Below, one piece after another: positions 23,864-32,526 of a stretch of DNA of 64,000 nucleotides. Both the position numbers and the translations under genes were made by a program. Location: the NCBI GenBank assembly GCA_040880725.1, contig JBBDHV010000040.1:1-64000 (forward strand), given 5' to 3'. The DNA is from DATHWB01 sp040880725. GTDB taxonomy: Bacteria; Actinomycetota; Acidimicrobiia; Spongiisociales; ZC4RG35. The notes beneath the pieces are model-generated. The model made no database searches, was not told the DNA's origin, and was given only the letters and a program-made list of their open reading frames with translations. Every line of letters begins with the position of its first letter. Positions within the stretch are counted from its first letter, which is position 1.

Positions 23864-24705
23864 CGCAGACCGGCGAAGAGGTCGTCTTCCTGTGCAGGCG
23901 CGTCGACCCGGGAGAACACCCGCACAAACGATTCGCGTCCGAATGCCTCGACCTTCTTGTCGTCGGGAACTCGCAACCAGGGCCAGTCCAGAGGAATCTG
24001 GGAACGATGCGCCCGCAATGCTTTCTCCTTGACATCGACCTTGTCTGCGACGTCGACCCAGCAGGTGATGTACTCGTCGGGAGTCCCCCGATCCTCAGAT
24101 GCGGCGAGTTCCTCGGCGGTGATCTCGCCCTCGTCGAAACGCGCCTGCATCATGCGCCTGACCCGACTCCGTGGCCACGTCGTCCAATACAACTTGCGGG
24201 GTTCCCAGAGTTCCTCATCCTCCTCGAGCGGAAACCGCCCCAAGTCGAGGCACCCGGTGTACGCCGCCAATCCGATGCGGTGGACGTTGATGTGGTCGGG
24301 ATGTCCATAGCCTCCGAACGGGTCGTAGATCACCAACACGTCGGGCTTGTGACGCCGGATCTGCCTCACGAGGCGCCCGGTGGCGTCCATGAAATCTGCT
24401 TGCCAGAAGCAATCGGGGTGGCGGTTCGACTCTTCGCCCATCATGCCCGAATCGCGGTATCCGAGAAACACGTGGTGCTCGACACCGAGCACATCGAGCG
24501 ACGCACGGATCTCTTCGGCGCGCATCTCTGCGAGACGGACCTTGATCTCGTCAGGGTCGTCGTAGTTGTGCACCTCGCCCTCGGCGCCATCGGTGGCGGT
24601 CACGACGACCACATGCTCACCGGCGTCAACCGCCTTGCTGAGCACGCCGCCGGTCTGGATCACTTCGTCATCTGGGTGCGCGTGGAACGCCATGAGGCCT
24701 GACAT
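23860..24705 (-). CDS. PIG-L family deacetylase/amidase (Mca/MshB-like)
   Basis: A 281-residue zinc hydrolase. The metal site shows as HAHPDDEVIQTGG near the N-terminus and GYGHPDHINVH in the middle; ATDGAEGEVHNYDD and LGYRDSGMMGEE are further family motifs. In actinobacteria this family includes the mycothiol enzymes MshB and Mca, and the length and DSGM motif fit that branch. A related but distinct role is possible because no other mycothiol gene is nearby. It is coupled downstream to the methyltransferase. A second, less similar PIG-L protein is at 53918. Confidence 0.88.
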   Translation of the reverse strand: MSGLMAFHAHPDDEVIQTGGVLSKAVDAGEHVVVVTATDGAEGEVHNYDDPDEIKVRLAEMRAEEIRASLDVLGVEHHVFLGYRDSGMMGEESNRHPDCFWQADFMDATGRLVRQIRRHKPDVLVIYDPFGGYGHPDHINVHRIGLAAYTGCLDLGRFPLEEDEELWEPRKLYWTTWPRSRVRRMMQARFDEGEITAEELAASEDRGTPDEYITCWVDVADKVDVKEKALRAHRSQIPLDWPWLRVPDDKKVEAFGRESFVRVFSRVDAPAQEDDLFAGLR

Positions 24706-24904
24706 GTCGCGGACGATAGTGCTGACAGGGCGACTGGCGACCGCAGGTCAGTAGTCGAACCCGTCCTCCCGACCGCCAATAGGCGCCGTCGGCTCGGGTC
24801 ATCAGTTCCTCGTCGACGAGATACCGCCGGAGCGCGGCGTGATCGGGATGGACCACCTGCAGCCGTCGGTTGACTTCTCGCTCGTCGTATGTCTTGGGGG
24901 ACAC
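24668..24904 (-). CDS. DUF2087-domain protein with read-through tail
   Basis: A 78-residue protein from a GTG at 24904. Residues 4-47 are a DUF2087 unit (KTYDEREVNRRLQVVHPDHA, then RRYLVDEELMTRADGAYWRS), a small domain often attached to ArsR regulators. Family members usually stop soon after the YWRSGG-like end; here about 30 unrelated residues follow and overlap the start of the PIG-L gene by 38 bp. A lost stop codon would explain this. An ATG followed at once by TGA lies shortly upstream. It is divergent from the SRPBCC gene. Confidence 0.6.
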   Translation of the reverse strand: MSPKTYDEREVNRRLQVVHPDHAALRRYLVDEELMTRADGAYWRSGGRVRLLTCGRQSPCQHYRPRHVRPHGVPRAPR

Positions 24905-24938
24905 CGCCCCGACTCACATCGGTAGGCTCCTTCACCGC

Positions 24939-25376
24939 ATGCCGAGCGAAACATTCCAGGCGACCGCCACCACATCCGCGGATCCGGCGAAGGTTTGGGA
25001 GGGAATGCAACGACCCGAGGTGTGGGAAGGGATTGCCGGCGTCGAGCGAGTCTCCGACCCGGAGTTCCATCCCGACGGGTCACTCGTTCGGTTTCGGTTC
25101 GCAGCGACCGCCGCCGGCAGGTCGTATCCCGGCATGGCAGAGGTCACTGAGTCCACCCCCGGACAGTCGATGTCGCTGCAGCTCAACACCAGCGAACTCG
25201 CGGCCACGATCGCACTCGCAATCCAGCGCGAAACCTCGGGAACACGGCTCACCATCGATGTGGAGATCCGGTCCCTCACATTCATGGCAAGCCTGTTCTT
25301 CGCCGTCGTCGCAGATGTGCTCGGACGCGGGCTTCCCGCGGCCGCCGAGGACTTCGCCCAACGCATCGGCCGGTGA
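24939..25376 (+). CDS. SRPBCC-fold protein
   Basis: A 145-residue protein of the START/Bet v1-like fold. The N-terminus MPSETFQATATTSADPAKVW, the PEVWEGIAGVERVSDPEF segment and the C-terminal amphipathic helix (GRGLPAAAEDFAQRIGR) fit that pattern. It probably binds a hydrophobic ligand. The ATG at 24939 matches the family start. It is divergent from the DUF2087 gene; the two 5' ends are 34 bp apart, so they may share a control region. Confidence 0.75.
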   Translation: MPSETFQATATTSADPAKVWEGMQRPEVWEGIAGVERVSDPEFHPDGSLVRFRFAATAAGRSYPGMAEVTESTPGQSMSLQLNTSELAATIALAIQRETSGTRLTIDVEIRSLTFMASLFFAVVADVLGRGLPAAAEDFAQRIGR

Positions 25377-25469
25377 GGCAAGATCACGGCTCGAGCACCT
25401 GACTAGTCATAGGAGGTGCAAACGAACTGGTCCTCTCAGGATTTCGGGAATCGTGCCGATAGAAGACTC

Positions 25470-26483
25470 ATGGCCCATTCAGAAACAGCTTCTCAGCCGA
25501 CATTGGCGATTGGCCGAGTCCGCAGATGGATTGTGGTGCTGACAGCAGTCGTGATGGCACTGATCGCGGAGATGGTCGCCACCCGGTTCGGACGGCGGCC
25601 GGTGGACGCGCTGCGCCTCCTCACCGTCTTCCTCCTGGCAGCGGGCGCCGCCTGGGCACACGCGACGACGATGAGTCAGTTGCTCGATCGGACCGCCGTC
25701 GAACTCAGAGGCTTCTTCGAAGCGAACCTGGCCCGGTCCAAGGACACGTTCATCTCCAACGTGTCACATGGGTTGCGTACCCCGCTCACCGGAGTAGTCG
25801 GCTTCGCACACCTGCTGGGCGACTCCCCCGTGGGGACTCAGCAGCGAGAAGCAGCAAACATGATCGTCAGTGAGTCCGCCGAACTCAGCCGAATGGTCGA
25901 CGACCTGGTGGTCGCCGCTCAACTGGACGCCGGAGCCATCACCGTGGACCTCAAGCCCACATCGATGCTGAGCCAGGTCGACAAGGTCTGCGAGTTCATG
26001 TCGCTGATGGGCGCAGAAATCGGAATCGACCTCCAAGAAGTGGACCTGCTCGTCGACCCGGAACGATTCACCCACATTCTCCGGAACCTCGTCGCCAACG
26101 CCCACCGCCACGGCAAACCGACGATCACCGTCCGAGGCGCAGTCGCCCATGGTCGCTATGTGATCCATGTGGTGGACCAAGGTCCGGGCGTGTCCGCCAA
26201 GGACCAAAAGGACATGTTCGGCCGGTTCTCATCCTCGACGTTCGGAAGCCAGTTCACCGGGTCGATCGGCCTCGGACTGGCCGTCGTTGCCGAGCTCAGC
26301 GCCCGCATCGGCTGCCAGGTTTCGTACCGGCGGATCCGGGGTGAGACCCAGTTCGTGCTCTCCGTGCCACTCGCTGATGCGGGATCCGCCACCGCCCCAC
26401 AGCGAATCGTCCGCACACCGTCATCGATCCGCCAGCCACACGCCGGCGAAGCGGTCGACCATTCCGTGAGGAGCGTCTCGTGA
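25470..26483 (+). CDS. membrane histidine kinase with altered H-box
   Basis: A 337-residue sensor kinase. Two N-terminal helices (WIVVLTAVVMALIAEMV and ALRLLTVFLLAAGAAWAH) are followed by HisKA with FISNVSHGLRTPLTGVVGFA and a HATPase domain. That domain has HILRNLVANAHRHG as N-box, DQGPGVS as G1 and GSIGLGLAVVAEL as G2. His100 is present, but the normally invariant acidic residue after it is Gly101, which should affect phosphotransfer. The ATG at 25470 is preferred; a GTG at 25416 overlaps an AGGAGG and is less likely. No response regulator gene is adjacent. It overlaps the next gene by four bases. Confidence 0.85.
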   Translation: MAHSETASQPTLAIGRVRRWIVVLTAVVMALIAEMVATRFGRRPVDALRLLTVFLLAAGAAWAHATTMSQLLDRTAVELRGFFEANLARSKDTFISNVSHGLRTPLTGVVGFAHLLGDSPVGTQQREAANMIVSESAELSRMVDDLVVAAQLDAGAITVDLKPTSMLSQVDKVCEFMSLMGAEIGIDLQEVDLLVDPERFTHILRNLVANAHRHGKPTITVRGAVAHGRYVIHVVDQGPGVSAKDQKDMFGRFSSSTFGSQFTGSIGLGLAVVAELSARIGCQVSYRRIRGETQFVLSVPLADAGSATAPQRIVRTPSSIRQPHAGEAVDHSVRSVS

Positions 26484-26686
26484 TATTCCACCGCCGAAAT
26501 CCCGACTGCGACAACCACGACTGGGCGACCACCGTCCATTCCGGCCTCCGCCGCGACCTCTGCACCAACTGCGGAAAGATCCGCATGGCATCCGTCGAGG
26601 TGGTCACGACGAAACTCCCGATCTTCGCCGAGTCCCATGCGGGACAGACCCTCGCCCCGTTCGGGATCGAAGTGTCCGACGGCTGA
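26480..26686 (+). CDS. small zinc-ribbon-like protein
   Basis: A 68-residue protein starting with a GTG that overlaps the kinase stop as GTGA. The likely metal ligands are Cys10 with His13 (NPDCDNHDW) and the Cys pair in LCTNCGKIRM. It has no membrane part. Coupling to the kinase suggests a linked role, perhaps as an accessory or output protein; I do not recognise a named family. Confidence 0.6.
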   Translation: MIFHRRNPDCDNHDWATTVHSGLRRDLCTNCGKIRMASVEVVTTKLPIFAESHAGQTLAPFGIEVSDG

Positions 26687-26821
26687 CGGGACCGGAGCCC
26701 GGTTCGTCCAGCGGATCTGCGCGCAGACGGTGTAGTCCCACACGCACCATGCGGTGTGCGGCGGGCACGGGGGCGATTCGTGCAACGAGTCCGCGACACC
26801 TGCTGTAGGCCCAACCCGGTC

Positions 26822-26905
26822 GAACCCTGGGCTGTCGGGGACCCTCAGGGGCCCTGGGAACCCAGGGTTCGCGGGGCACCTGGGGTGCCCCGGGAGCCCA
26901 GGGTA
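26822..26905 (-). terminator. dense GC-rich hairpins after the ATP synthase operon
   Basis: Several perfect inverted repeats are packed together: 26852-26858 with 26861-26867 (7 bp, two-base loop), 26873-26880 with 26884-26891 (8 bp, three-base loop), and a 10-bp pair 26822-26831 with 26861-26870. They sit between the convergent zinc-ribbon gene and atpC and could end transcription from both sides, although no T-run follows. Confidence 0.55.
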
Positions 26906-26916
26906 CGGGGGCGGGG

Positions 26917-27234
26917 TCAGTCCTCGGGGATCTGCAGGGTCTGGGCGAGTTCGGCGGCCTCTTCCTTCGTGCCGGTCGAGACCTGGGCACGATCAGTCAA
27001 CAGAGTGACCTGATTGCCGAGAACCTGAAGGAAGCCTCCATGGACGCCGATCGTGGTCTTCGACGAACCGTGCTCGACGGTCACCGCCCCCGTGGTCAAC
27101 GCCGCCAACAGAGGTTCGTGATCGGCCAGGATGCCGATCTCGCCTTCGGTGGTGCGTGCCACGACGAAGTCGGCTTCCCCGGACCACACGGTGGCCTCCG
27201 GGGAGACGACGTCGAGCTGGAAGGACTTGGCCAT
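26917..27234 (-). CDS. atpC: F-type ATP synthase subunit epsilon
   Basis: A 105-residue subunit that forms part of the rotor stalk. The beta-sandwich domain is complete (FQLDVVSPEATVWSGEADFV, GEIGILADHEPLLAAL and GVHGGFLQVLGNQVTLL). The C-terminal helical pair, used in many bacteria to inhibit ATP hydrolysis, is reduced to a short tail (KEEAAELAQTLQI), so that brake is probably weak or absent. The start ATG shares one base with the atpD stop (TGATG). It is the last gene of the operon. Confidence 0.93.
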   Translation of the reverse strand: MAKSFQLDVVSPEATVWSGEADFVVARTTEGEIGILADHEPLLAALTTGAVTVEHGSSKTTIGVHGGFLQVLGNQVTLLTDRAQVSTGTKEEAAELAQTLQIPED

Positions 27235-28664
27235 CAGGCTGCCGAACCTTCCTTCGCGATCTCGGACGCGCGACGCTTGACGTCATCGGCGCCACCGACC
27301 ATGTAGAACGCCTGCTCGGGGTATTCGTCCATCTCGCCGAGCGTGATCGCCTTGAACGATGCGATCGTCTCTTCGAGCGACGTGTAGATCCCGGGCTGAC
27401 CCGTGAACTGCTCGGCCACGAACATCGGCTGGGCCAGGAACCGCTGGATACGGCGGGCGCGCCCCACGACCAGCTTGTCCTGCTCGGAGAGCTCGTCGAT
27501 ACCGAGGATGGCGATGATGTCCTGCAGGTCCTTGTACCGCTGCAGGATCCGCTGCACCTCGACCGTGACCCCGTAGTGCTCTTCGCCGATGATCTGCGGA
27601 TCGAGGGCCCGGCTCGTGGAGTCGAGCGGGTCGACCGCCGGATAGATACCCAGTGCGGTCAGCGGGCGGGAGAGCACCGTCGTGGCATCGAGGTGGGCGA
27701 AAGCCGTGTGGGGTGCGGGGTCGGTGATGTCGTCGGCGGGAACGTAGATCGCCTGCAGCGACGTGATGGACTTGCCCTTGAGGGACGTGATGCGCTCCTG
27801 GAGAAGTCCCATCTCGTCGGACAATGTCGGCTGGTAGCCCACCTCGGACGGCATCCGCCCGAGCAGGGTCGAGACCTCGGAACCGGCCTGGGTGAACCGG
27901 AAGATGTTGTCGATGAACAGCAGCACGTCCTGGTTCTGCACGTCCCGGAAATACTCGGCCATCGTCAACGCCGACAGTGCGACCCTGAGGCGCACACCGG
28001 GCGGCTCGTCCATCTGGCCGAACACCAAGGCCGCCTTGTCGAGCACACCCGACTCCTGCATCTCCAAGAAGAGGTCGTTGCCTTCCCGGGTGCGCTCGCC
28101 CACGCCGGCGAACACCGACACACCACCGTGCTGGGTCGCAACGCGGTTGATCATCTCCTGGATGAGCACGGTCTTGCCCACGCCGGCACCGCCGAACAGG
28201 CCGATCTTTCCGCCTTCCAGGTACGGACAGACAAGGTCGAGCACCTTGATGCCGGTCTCGAAGACCTTCCGTTGCGGCTCCACGTCGGCGAAGGCCGGGG
28301 GTTGGCGATGGATCGGCCAGCGCGGTTCGCCGAACTCCTGGTCGGGTGCGTCGAGCGAGTCACCCCACACGTTGAAGATGTGCCCGAGCACCTGGTCGCC
28401 GACGGGAACCGTGATCGGCTCGCCCAGGTTCCGCACCTCGGCACCCCGGGTCAGACCGTCGGTCGGCGCCATGGCGACGATACGGACGACGTTGCCGCCG
28501 ACGTGCTGGGCGACTTCGCCGACGATGGTCTTCGTCTCACCACCCATCGTGATGTCGATGTGGACTGCGAAGTTGATTTCGGGGAGGGCGCCGGGGGGAA
28601 ACTCGGCGTCCACCACGGGGCCGGCGACCTTGACGATCCGCCCGGTCGGTGTGCTCTCAGACAT
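27234..28664 (-). CDS. atpD: F-type ATP synthase subunit beta
   Basis: The catalytic subunit, 476 residues. The P-loop is GGAGVGKTVLIQE, the Walker B region is DVLLFIDNIFRFTQAG, and the ALGIYPAVDPLDSTSR and GIDELSEQDKLVV stretches are conserved. The length is normal. It makes ATP at the interface with alpha. It lies between atpG (27 bp upstream) and atpC (one-base overlap). Confidence 0.97.
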   Translation of the reverse strand: MSESTPTGRIVKVAGPVVDAEFPPGALPEINFAVHIDITMGGETKTIVGEVAQHVGGNVVRIVAMAPTDGLTRGAEVRNLGEPITVPVGDQVLGHIFNVWGDSLDAPDQEFGEPRWPIHRQPPAFADVEPQRKVFETGIKVLDLVCPYLEGGKIGLFGGAGVGKTVLIQEMINRVATQHGGVSVFAGVGERTREGNDLFLEMQESGVLDKAALVFGQMDEPPGVRLRVALSALTMAEYFRDVQNQDVLLFIDNIFRFTQAGSEVSTLLGRMPSEVGYQPTLSDEMGLLQERITSLKGKSITSLQAIYVPADDITDPAPHTAFAHLDATTVLSRPLTALGIYPAVDPLDSTSRALDPQIIGEEHYGVTVEVQRILQRYKDLQDIIAILGIDELSEQDKLVVGRARRIQRFLAQPMFVAEQFTGQPGIYTSLEETIASFKAITLGEMDEYPEQAFYMVGGADDVKRRASEIAKEGSAA

Positions 28665-28691
28665 GTGCTCGCTCCTTCAGAACGGTCAGAC

Positions 28692-29573
28692 TCACCCTTT
28701 GAGGGCTTCCGCACCGCCCACGATCTCTGTGATAGCGGTTGTGATCTCCGCCTGACGGGCCCGGTTGGCTTGGACGGTCAGGATCCGGATCAATTCTTCT
28801 GCGTTGTCGGTTGCTGCCTTCATGGCCCGTCGCCGCGCGGAATGCTCCGACGCCGAGGCTTCGAGCAACATGTTGAAGACCGTCGCTTCCACATAACGAG
28901 GAAGGAGTCGGTCCAAGATCACTGCGGGCGAAGGCTCGTAGGAGTAGTCCGCTTTGGGACCGCCGCCAGACCCGCCCTCGGTCGTCGGAGGCGTGATAGG
29001 CAGCAACTCGGCGGCCGTCGGTACCTGCGTGAAAGCAGACTGGAACTTCGTGTAGAACGTCTCCACGGCGTCGATCTCAGCCGAGCCGTAGGCATCCATG
29101 ATGGCGTTGGCGATGGCCCTGGCATCGCCGTAGCCAGGGCTGTCGGTGACTCCCAGGTACGTCCCGCGTAGGGTCCATCCGTGGTACCGGAAGTAGCTCT
29201 GGGCCTTCTTGCCCACCACGAACAACAGCACTTCCACGCCGTTACGGCGATGTTCGCGCATGCGACGCTCGGCGAGCCGGATCACGTTCGTGGCGTACGC
29301 GCCTGCCAACCCGCGATCGCTGGAAACGACGACCATCCCCACCCGGGCAAGCTCCCGGCGCTCCAGGAGCGGATGCGACGAGGAACCGGCTGCGCCACCG
29401 ACGTTCTCGATGACCTCCACCAGCTTGGCCGTGTACGGCTTCGAGGCGTTCACCCGGGCTTGGGCCCTGGGGATGCGCGACGCAGCGATCAACTCCATCG
29501 CGCGAGTGATCTTCTTCGTCGCCTCGATGCTGCGAATGCGGCGTCGGGTGTCGCGAAGGCCGGCTCCTGCCAC
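28692..29573 (-). CDS. atpG: F-type ATP synthase subunit gamma
   Basis: A 293-residue central-shaft subunit. The N-terminal helix RDTRRRIRSIEATKKITRAM and the C-terminal helix NAEELIRILTVQANRARQAEITTAITEIV form the antiparallel coiled coil that turns inside alpha3beta3. The middle contains SSDRGLAGAYATN. It lies six bases downstream of atpA. Confidence 0.96.
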   Translation of the reverse strand: MAGAGLRDTRRRIRSIEATKKITRAMELIAASRIPRAQARVNASKPYTAKLVEVIENVGGAAGSSSHPLLERRELARVGMVVVSSDRGLAGAYATNVIRLAERRMREHRRNGVEVLLFVVGKKAQSYFRYHGWTLRGTYLGVTDSPGYGDARAIANAIMDAYGSAEIDAVETFYTKFQSAFTQVPTAAELLPITPPTTEGGSGGGPKADYSYEPSPAVILDRLLPRYVEATVFNMLLEASASEHSARRRAMKAATDNAEELIRILTVQANRARQAEITTAITEIVGGAEALKG

Positions 29574-29579
29574 GAGTCG

Positions 29580-31124
29580 CTACTCCTCCGCCACAGCGGT
29601 GCGTTCGAACGTCGCCTTGAACTCGGTGATGGCCGCAATGAAGTCTTCGGGCTTCTCCATGATCCCCGAGTCCTTGACACCCTCGAGCAGATGGTTGTAG
29701 CGAGTCCTGAAGAACTCACGCAGACCCGTTTCGAACCGGCGAATGTCACCCACGGCAATCTCATCGGTATGGCCGTCGGTGACGGCGAAGATGGCCAGAA
29801 CCTGTTCTTCGACGGCAATCGGATCGAACTGCGGCTGCTTGAGGATCTCCACCACCCGGCGTCCACGCTCGAGCTGAGCGAGAGAAGCTGCATCGAGTTC
29901 GGAGCCGAACTCCGCGAAGGCGGCGAGTTCCCGAAACTGGGCCAGGTTCAGACGGAGCGGACCGGCGATCTTGCTCATCGCCTTGATCTGGGCACTTCCT
30001 CCCACTCGGGAAACCGAGGTTCCGGCGTTCACCGCAGGTCGGATGCCCTGGTAGAAGAGGTCGGTTTCGAGAAAGACCTGACCGTCGGTGATCGAGATCA
30101 CGTTGGTCGGGATGTAGGCCGAGATGTCGTTCGCCTTGGTTTCGATGACGGGCAGACCGGTCATCGAACCGGCGCCGAGTTCATTCGACAGCTTGGCGCA
30201 CCGCTCGAGCAGACGGCTGTGCAAGTAGAACACGTCACCGGGGTAGGCCTCGCGGCCGGGCGGCCGGCGCAGCAGCAGCGAGATCTCGCGGTATGCCACG
30301 GCCTGCTTGGACAGGTCGTCGAAGACGACGAGGGCATGCTCGCCGTTGTACATCCAATACTGCCCGATGGCAGAGCCGGCGTACGGGGCGTACATCTGCA
30401 GCGCGGGAGCGTCGGAGGCCGCCGCGTTCACGACCACGGTGTACTCGAGAGCCCCATGCTCACGAAGAGTGTCGACCACCTCCGCGACCGTCGACGCTTT
30501 CTGGCCGATGGCCACGTACACGCACTTGACGGCCTGCTTGGTGCCCCAATTGCGCTTCTGGTTGATGATCGTGTCGACCAGCAGCGCCGTCTTTCCGGTC
30601 TGGCGGTCGCCGATGATCAGCTGGCGCTGGCCACGGCCGATGGGCGTGAGCGCGTCGATCGCCTTGATGCCGGTCTGGAGCGGCTCCTTCACGGGCTGGC
30701 GTTCGACGACAGACGGCGCCTGGGTCTCGAGGAGACGGCGTTCGGTGGTCTCGATCGGTCCCCCGCCATCGATCGGGTTGCCCAGGGCATCCACGACGCG
30801 ACCGAGGAGCGCGTCTCCGACGGGGACGGAGAGCACGGTGCCGGTCTGCTTGACCGGATCGCCTTCCTGGATGGAGCTCGCCTCACCCATGAGGACGACG
30901 CCGAGGTCGTGTTCGTCGATGTTGAGAGCGACGCCGGAGAGCCCGCCGGGGAACTCGAGGAGTTCCGAGGCCATCACGTTCGGAAGTCCTTCCACCCTGG
31001 CGACACCGTCCGCGATCGAGGTGACGTAGCCGACCGTCTCTTCGGTGGTCTCCGGGGACCAGTCGGCGAGGTTCTTCTTCAGCGCGTCTGTGATGGATTG
31101 CGCACTGATCGTGAGTTCTGACAT
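29580..31124 (-). CDS. atpA: F-type ATP synthase subunit alpha
   Basis: A 514-residue non-catalytic nucleotide-binding subunit. The P-loop is GDRQTGKTALLVDT; HALVVFDDLSKQAVAYREIS and the alpha signature PAVNAGTSVSRVGGSAQ are clear. It alternates with beta in the F1 head. It starts ten bases after the atpH stop. Confidence 0.97.
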   Translation of the reverse strand: MSELTISAQSITDALKKNLADWSPETTEETVGYVTSIADGVARVEGLPNVMASELLEFPGGLSGVALNIDEHDLGVVLMGEASSIQEGDPVKQTGTVLSVPVGDALLGRVVDALGNPIDGGGPIETTERRLLETQAPSVVERQPVKEPLQTGIKAIDALTPIGRGQRQLIIGDRQTGKTALLVDTIINQKRNWGTKQAVKCVYVAIGQKASTVAEVVDTLREHGALEYTVVVNAAASDAPALQMYAPYAGSAIGQYWMYNGEHALVVFDDLSKQAVAYREISLLLRRPPGREAYPGDVFYLHSRLLERCAKLSNELGAGSMTGLPVIETKANDISAYIPTNVISITDGQVFLETDLFYQGIRPAVNAGTSVSRVGGSAQIKAMSKIAGPLRLNLAQFRELAAFAEFGSELDAASLAQLERGRRVVEILKQPQFDPIAVEEQVLAIFAVTDGHTDEIAVGDIRRFETGLREFFRTRYNHLLEGVKDSGIMEKPEDFIAAITEFKATFERTAVAEE

Positions 31125-31133
31125 GGACCTTCC

Positions 31134-31667
31134 CTATCGAGTCTGGAGGGTTTCACGGAGCGAGCGGAGGCGACGTGCAACGGAGCCGTCGATCACGGTG
31201 TCGCCCACTCGGGTGACGATGCCGCCGAGTACCGACGGATCGACAATCGCCTTCACCTCGACGGCCCGTCCGGTCTTGCGTTCGAGCGCCGCGGCGAGAC
31301 GGGCGATCGTCGCCTCGTCGAGCTCGACGGCGCTGCGCACCTCGGCCACGGCTTTGCCCGCGGAGGCGGCACGTGCCTCGGTCAGTGCAGAGGCGATCTC
31401 CGGGAGGTCACCGCCCCGACCCTGCGCAACGAACATCGACACGAGGTTCACGGTGACCCTGGACGCGTGGGCACCGACGACATCTCGCACGATTGATTCC
31501 TTGCGATCGGTCGGAAGGGCGGGGTTGGTCAGGGCGTCGCGGAGTTCCGGCGACGTCTCGACTGCCCTCGCCACTGCGAAGAGCTCCTGTTCGACGCGAT
31601 CGAGTTCGCCCTCGGCGGATGCCAGGGCGTATGCGGCTGAAGCGTATCCGGCGATCCGCTCGCTCAC
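31134..31667 (-). CDS. atpH: F-type ATP synthase subunit delta
   Basis: A 177-residue peripheral-stalk subunit of ordinary length. The N-terminal six-helix domain contains AAYALASAEGELDRVEQELF and the C-terminal part contains VDPSVLGGIVTRVGDTVIDGS, the standard family end. The start is a GTG that directly abuts the atpF stop, so the genes are tightly coupled. Confidence 0.95.
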   Translation of the reverse strand: MSERIAGYASAAYALASAEGELDRVEQELFAVARAVETSPELRDALTNPALPTDRKESIVRDVVGAHASRVTVNLVSMFVAQGRGGDLPEIASALTEARAASAGKAVAEVRSAVELDEATIARLAAALERKTGRAVEVKAIVDPSVLGGIVTRVGDTVIDGSVARRLRSLRETLQTR

Positions 31668-32213
31668 CTACCGCTCCAGTTCTGCGATGTACCGCTCGAC
31701 GAGTCCGAGCTGGGTCTGGCGATCGAGGCTGCTTCCAACCACCTTCTCGGCGAGGTCGACGGTCAGGTTCGCCACTTCACGCTGGGCGTCTGCCATGACC
31801 CGTGCCTTCTCGGATGCTGCGTCGGCGCGAGCCTTGTCGAGGATCTCGGCGGCCTGAGCCTCGGCTTTGGCGATGAGATCGGACTTCACGGTGTCTGCTT
31901 CGCCGCGTGCCGCGTCGAAGATTCGGGTTTTCTCGGCCTGAGCCTCGGCCAGTTGAGCCTCGTAGTCCGCCCGCAGCCTCTCTGCGTCGACCTTCGCCTT
32001 CTCGGCTTCTTCCATCTGGCCCCCGATCGCCTTCTGGCGATTCTCGAGGGACTCGTTGATCGCGGGCATTGCCCACAACCGGACGAAGAAGAACACGAGG
32101 GCGAAGGCGATGATGCCCGCGATCAGCTCCGGTGTTGCGGGCAGCAGGAGGTCGAGCCCCCCGTCTCCCGACTCCTCGGCTGCGAGGATCGTCGTCTGCG
32201 CCAGGTCGATCAT
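31668..32213 (-). CDS. atpF: F-type ATP synthase subunit b
   Basis: A 181-residue stator subunit with one N-terminal membrane helix (LIAGIIAFALVFFFVRLWAMP) and a long charged coiled coil of Ala, Glu, Lys and Arg that reaches up to F1. Some extra residues precede the helix. It ends against atpH. Confidence 0.95.
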   Translation of the reverse strand: MIDLAQTTILAAEESGDGGLDLLLPATPELIAGIIAFALVFFFVRLWAMPAINESLENRQKAIGGQMEEAEKAKVDAERLRADYEAQLAEAQAEKTRIFDAARGEADTVKSDLIAKAEAQAAEILDKARADAASEKARVMADAQREVANLTVDLAEKVVGSSLDRQTQLGLVERYIAELER

Positions 32214-32218
32214 CGTGA

Positions 32219-32488
32219 TCAGCCCAGGAAGAAGAGCACGAAGCCGATGAGGGCGAGCGCTTCGGTGAAGGCGATTCCGAGGAACATCGTGGTCCGGACC
32301 ATGCCGGCGGCTTCTGGCTGACGGGCCATCGCCTGCACGGCGTTGCCGGCGACGAGACCCACGCCGATGCCTGGGCCGATGGCGGCGAGGCCGTAACCGA
32401 TCACGTTCAAGCTACCGGTGATGCCACTGGTCCCGGCCTCCTGAGCGAGAACCTGGGCTGTCGCCAGCACTGCAAGTACTGCGTCCAT
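32219..32488 (-). CDS. atpE: F-type ATP synthase subunit c
   Basis: An 89-residue hairpin of two membrane helices forming the rotor ring. The first helix has GPGIGVGLVAG and the polar loop has ARQPEA. The ion-binding carboxylate is Glu76 in GIAFTEALALIGFV; the surroundings lack the usual Na+-coordinating residues, so proton coupling is expected. The ATG at 32488 follows GAAAGGAAAG; an N-terminal segment of about 20 residues precedes helix one. Confidence 0.95.
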   Translation of the reverse strand: MDAVLAVLATAQVLAQEAGTSGITGSLNVIGYGLAAIGPGIGVGLVAGNAVQAMARQPEAAGMVRTTMFLGIAFTEALALIGFVLFFLG

Positions 32489-32526
32489 GTGTCTTTCTTT
32501 CCTTTCGTGCGTTCTGGTCCGACGAC

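Noticed and set aside
27156..31121. Very long plus-strand frames across the ATP synthase genes
   Set aside because: They are antisense shadows of atpD, atpG and atpA caused by high GC codon use; they have no ribosome sites or domains.
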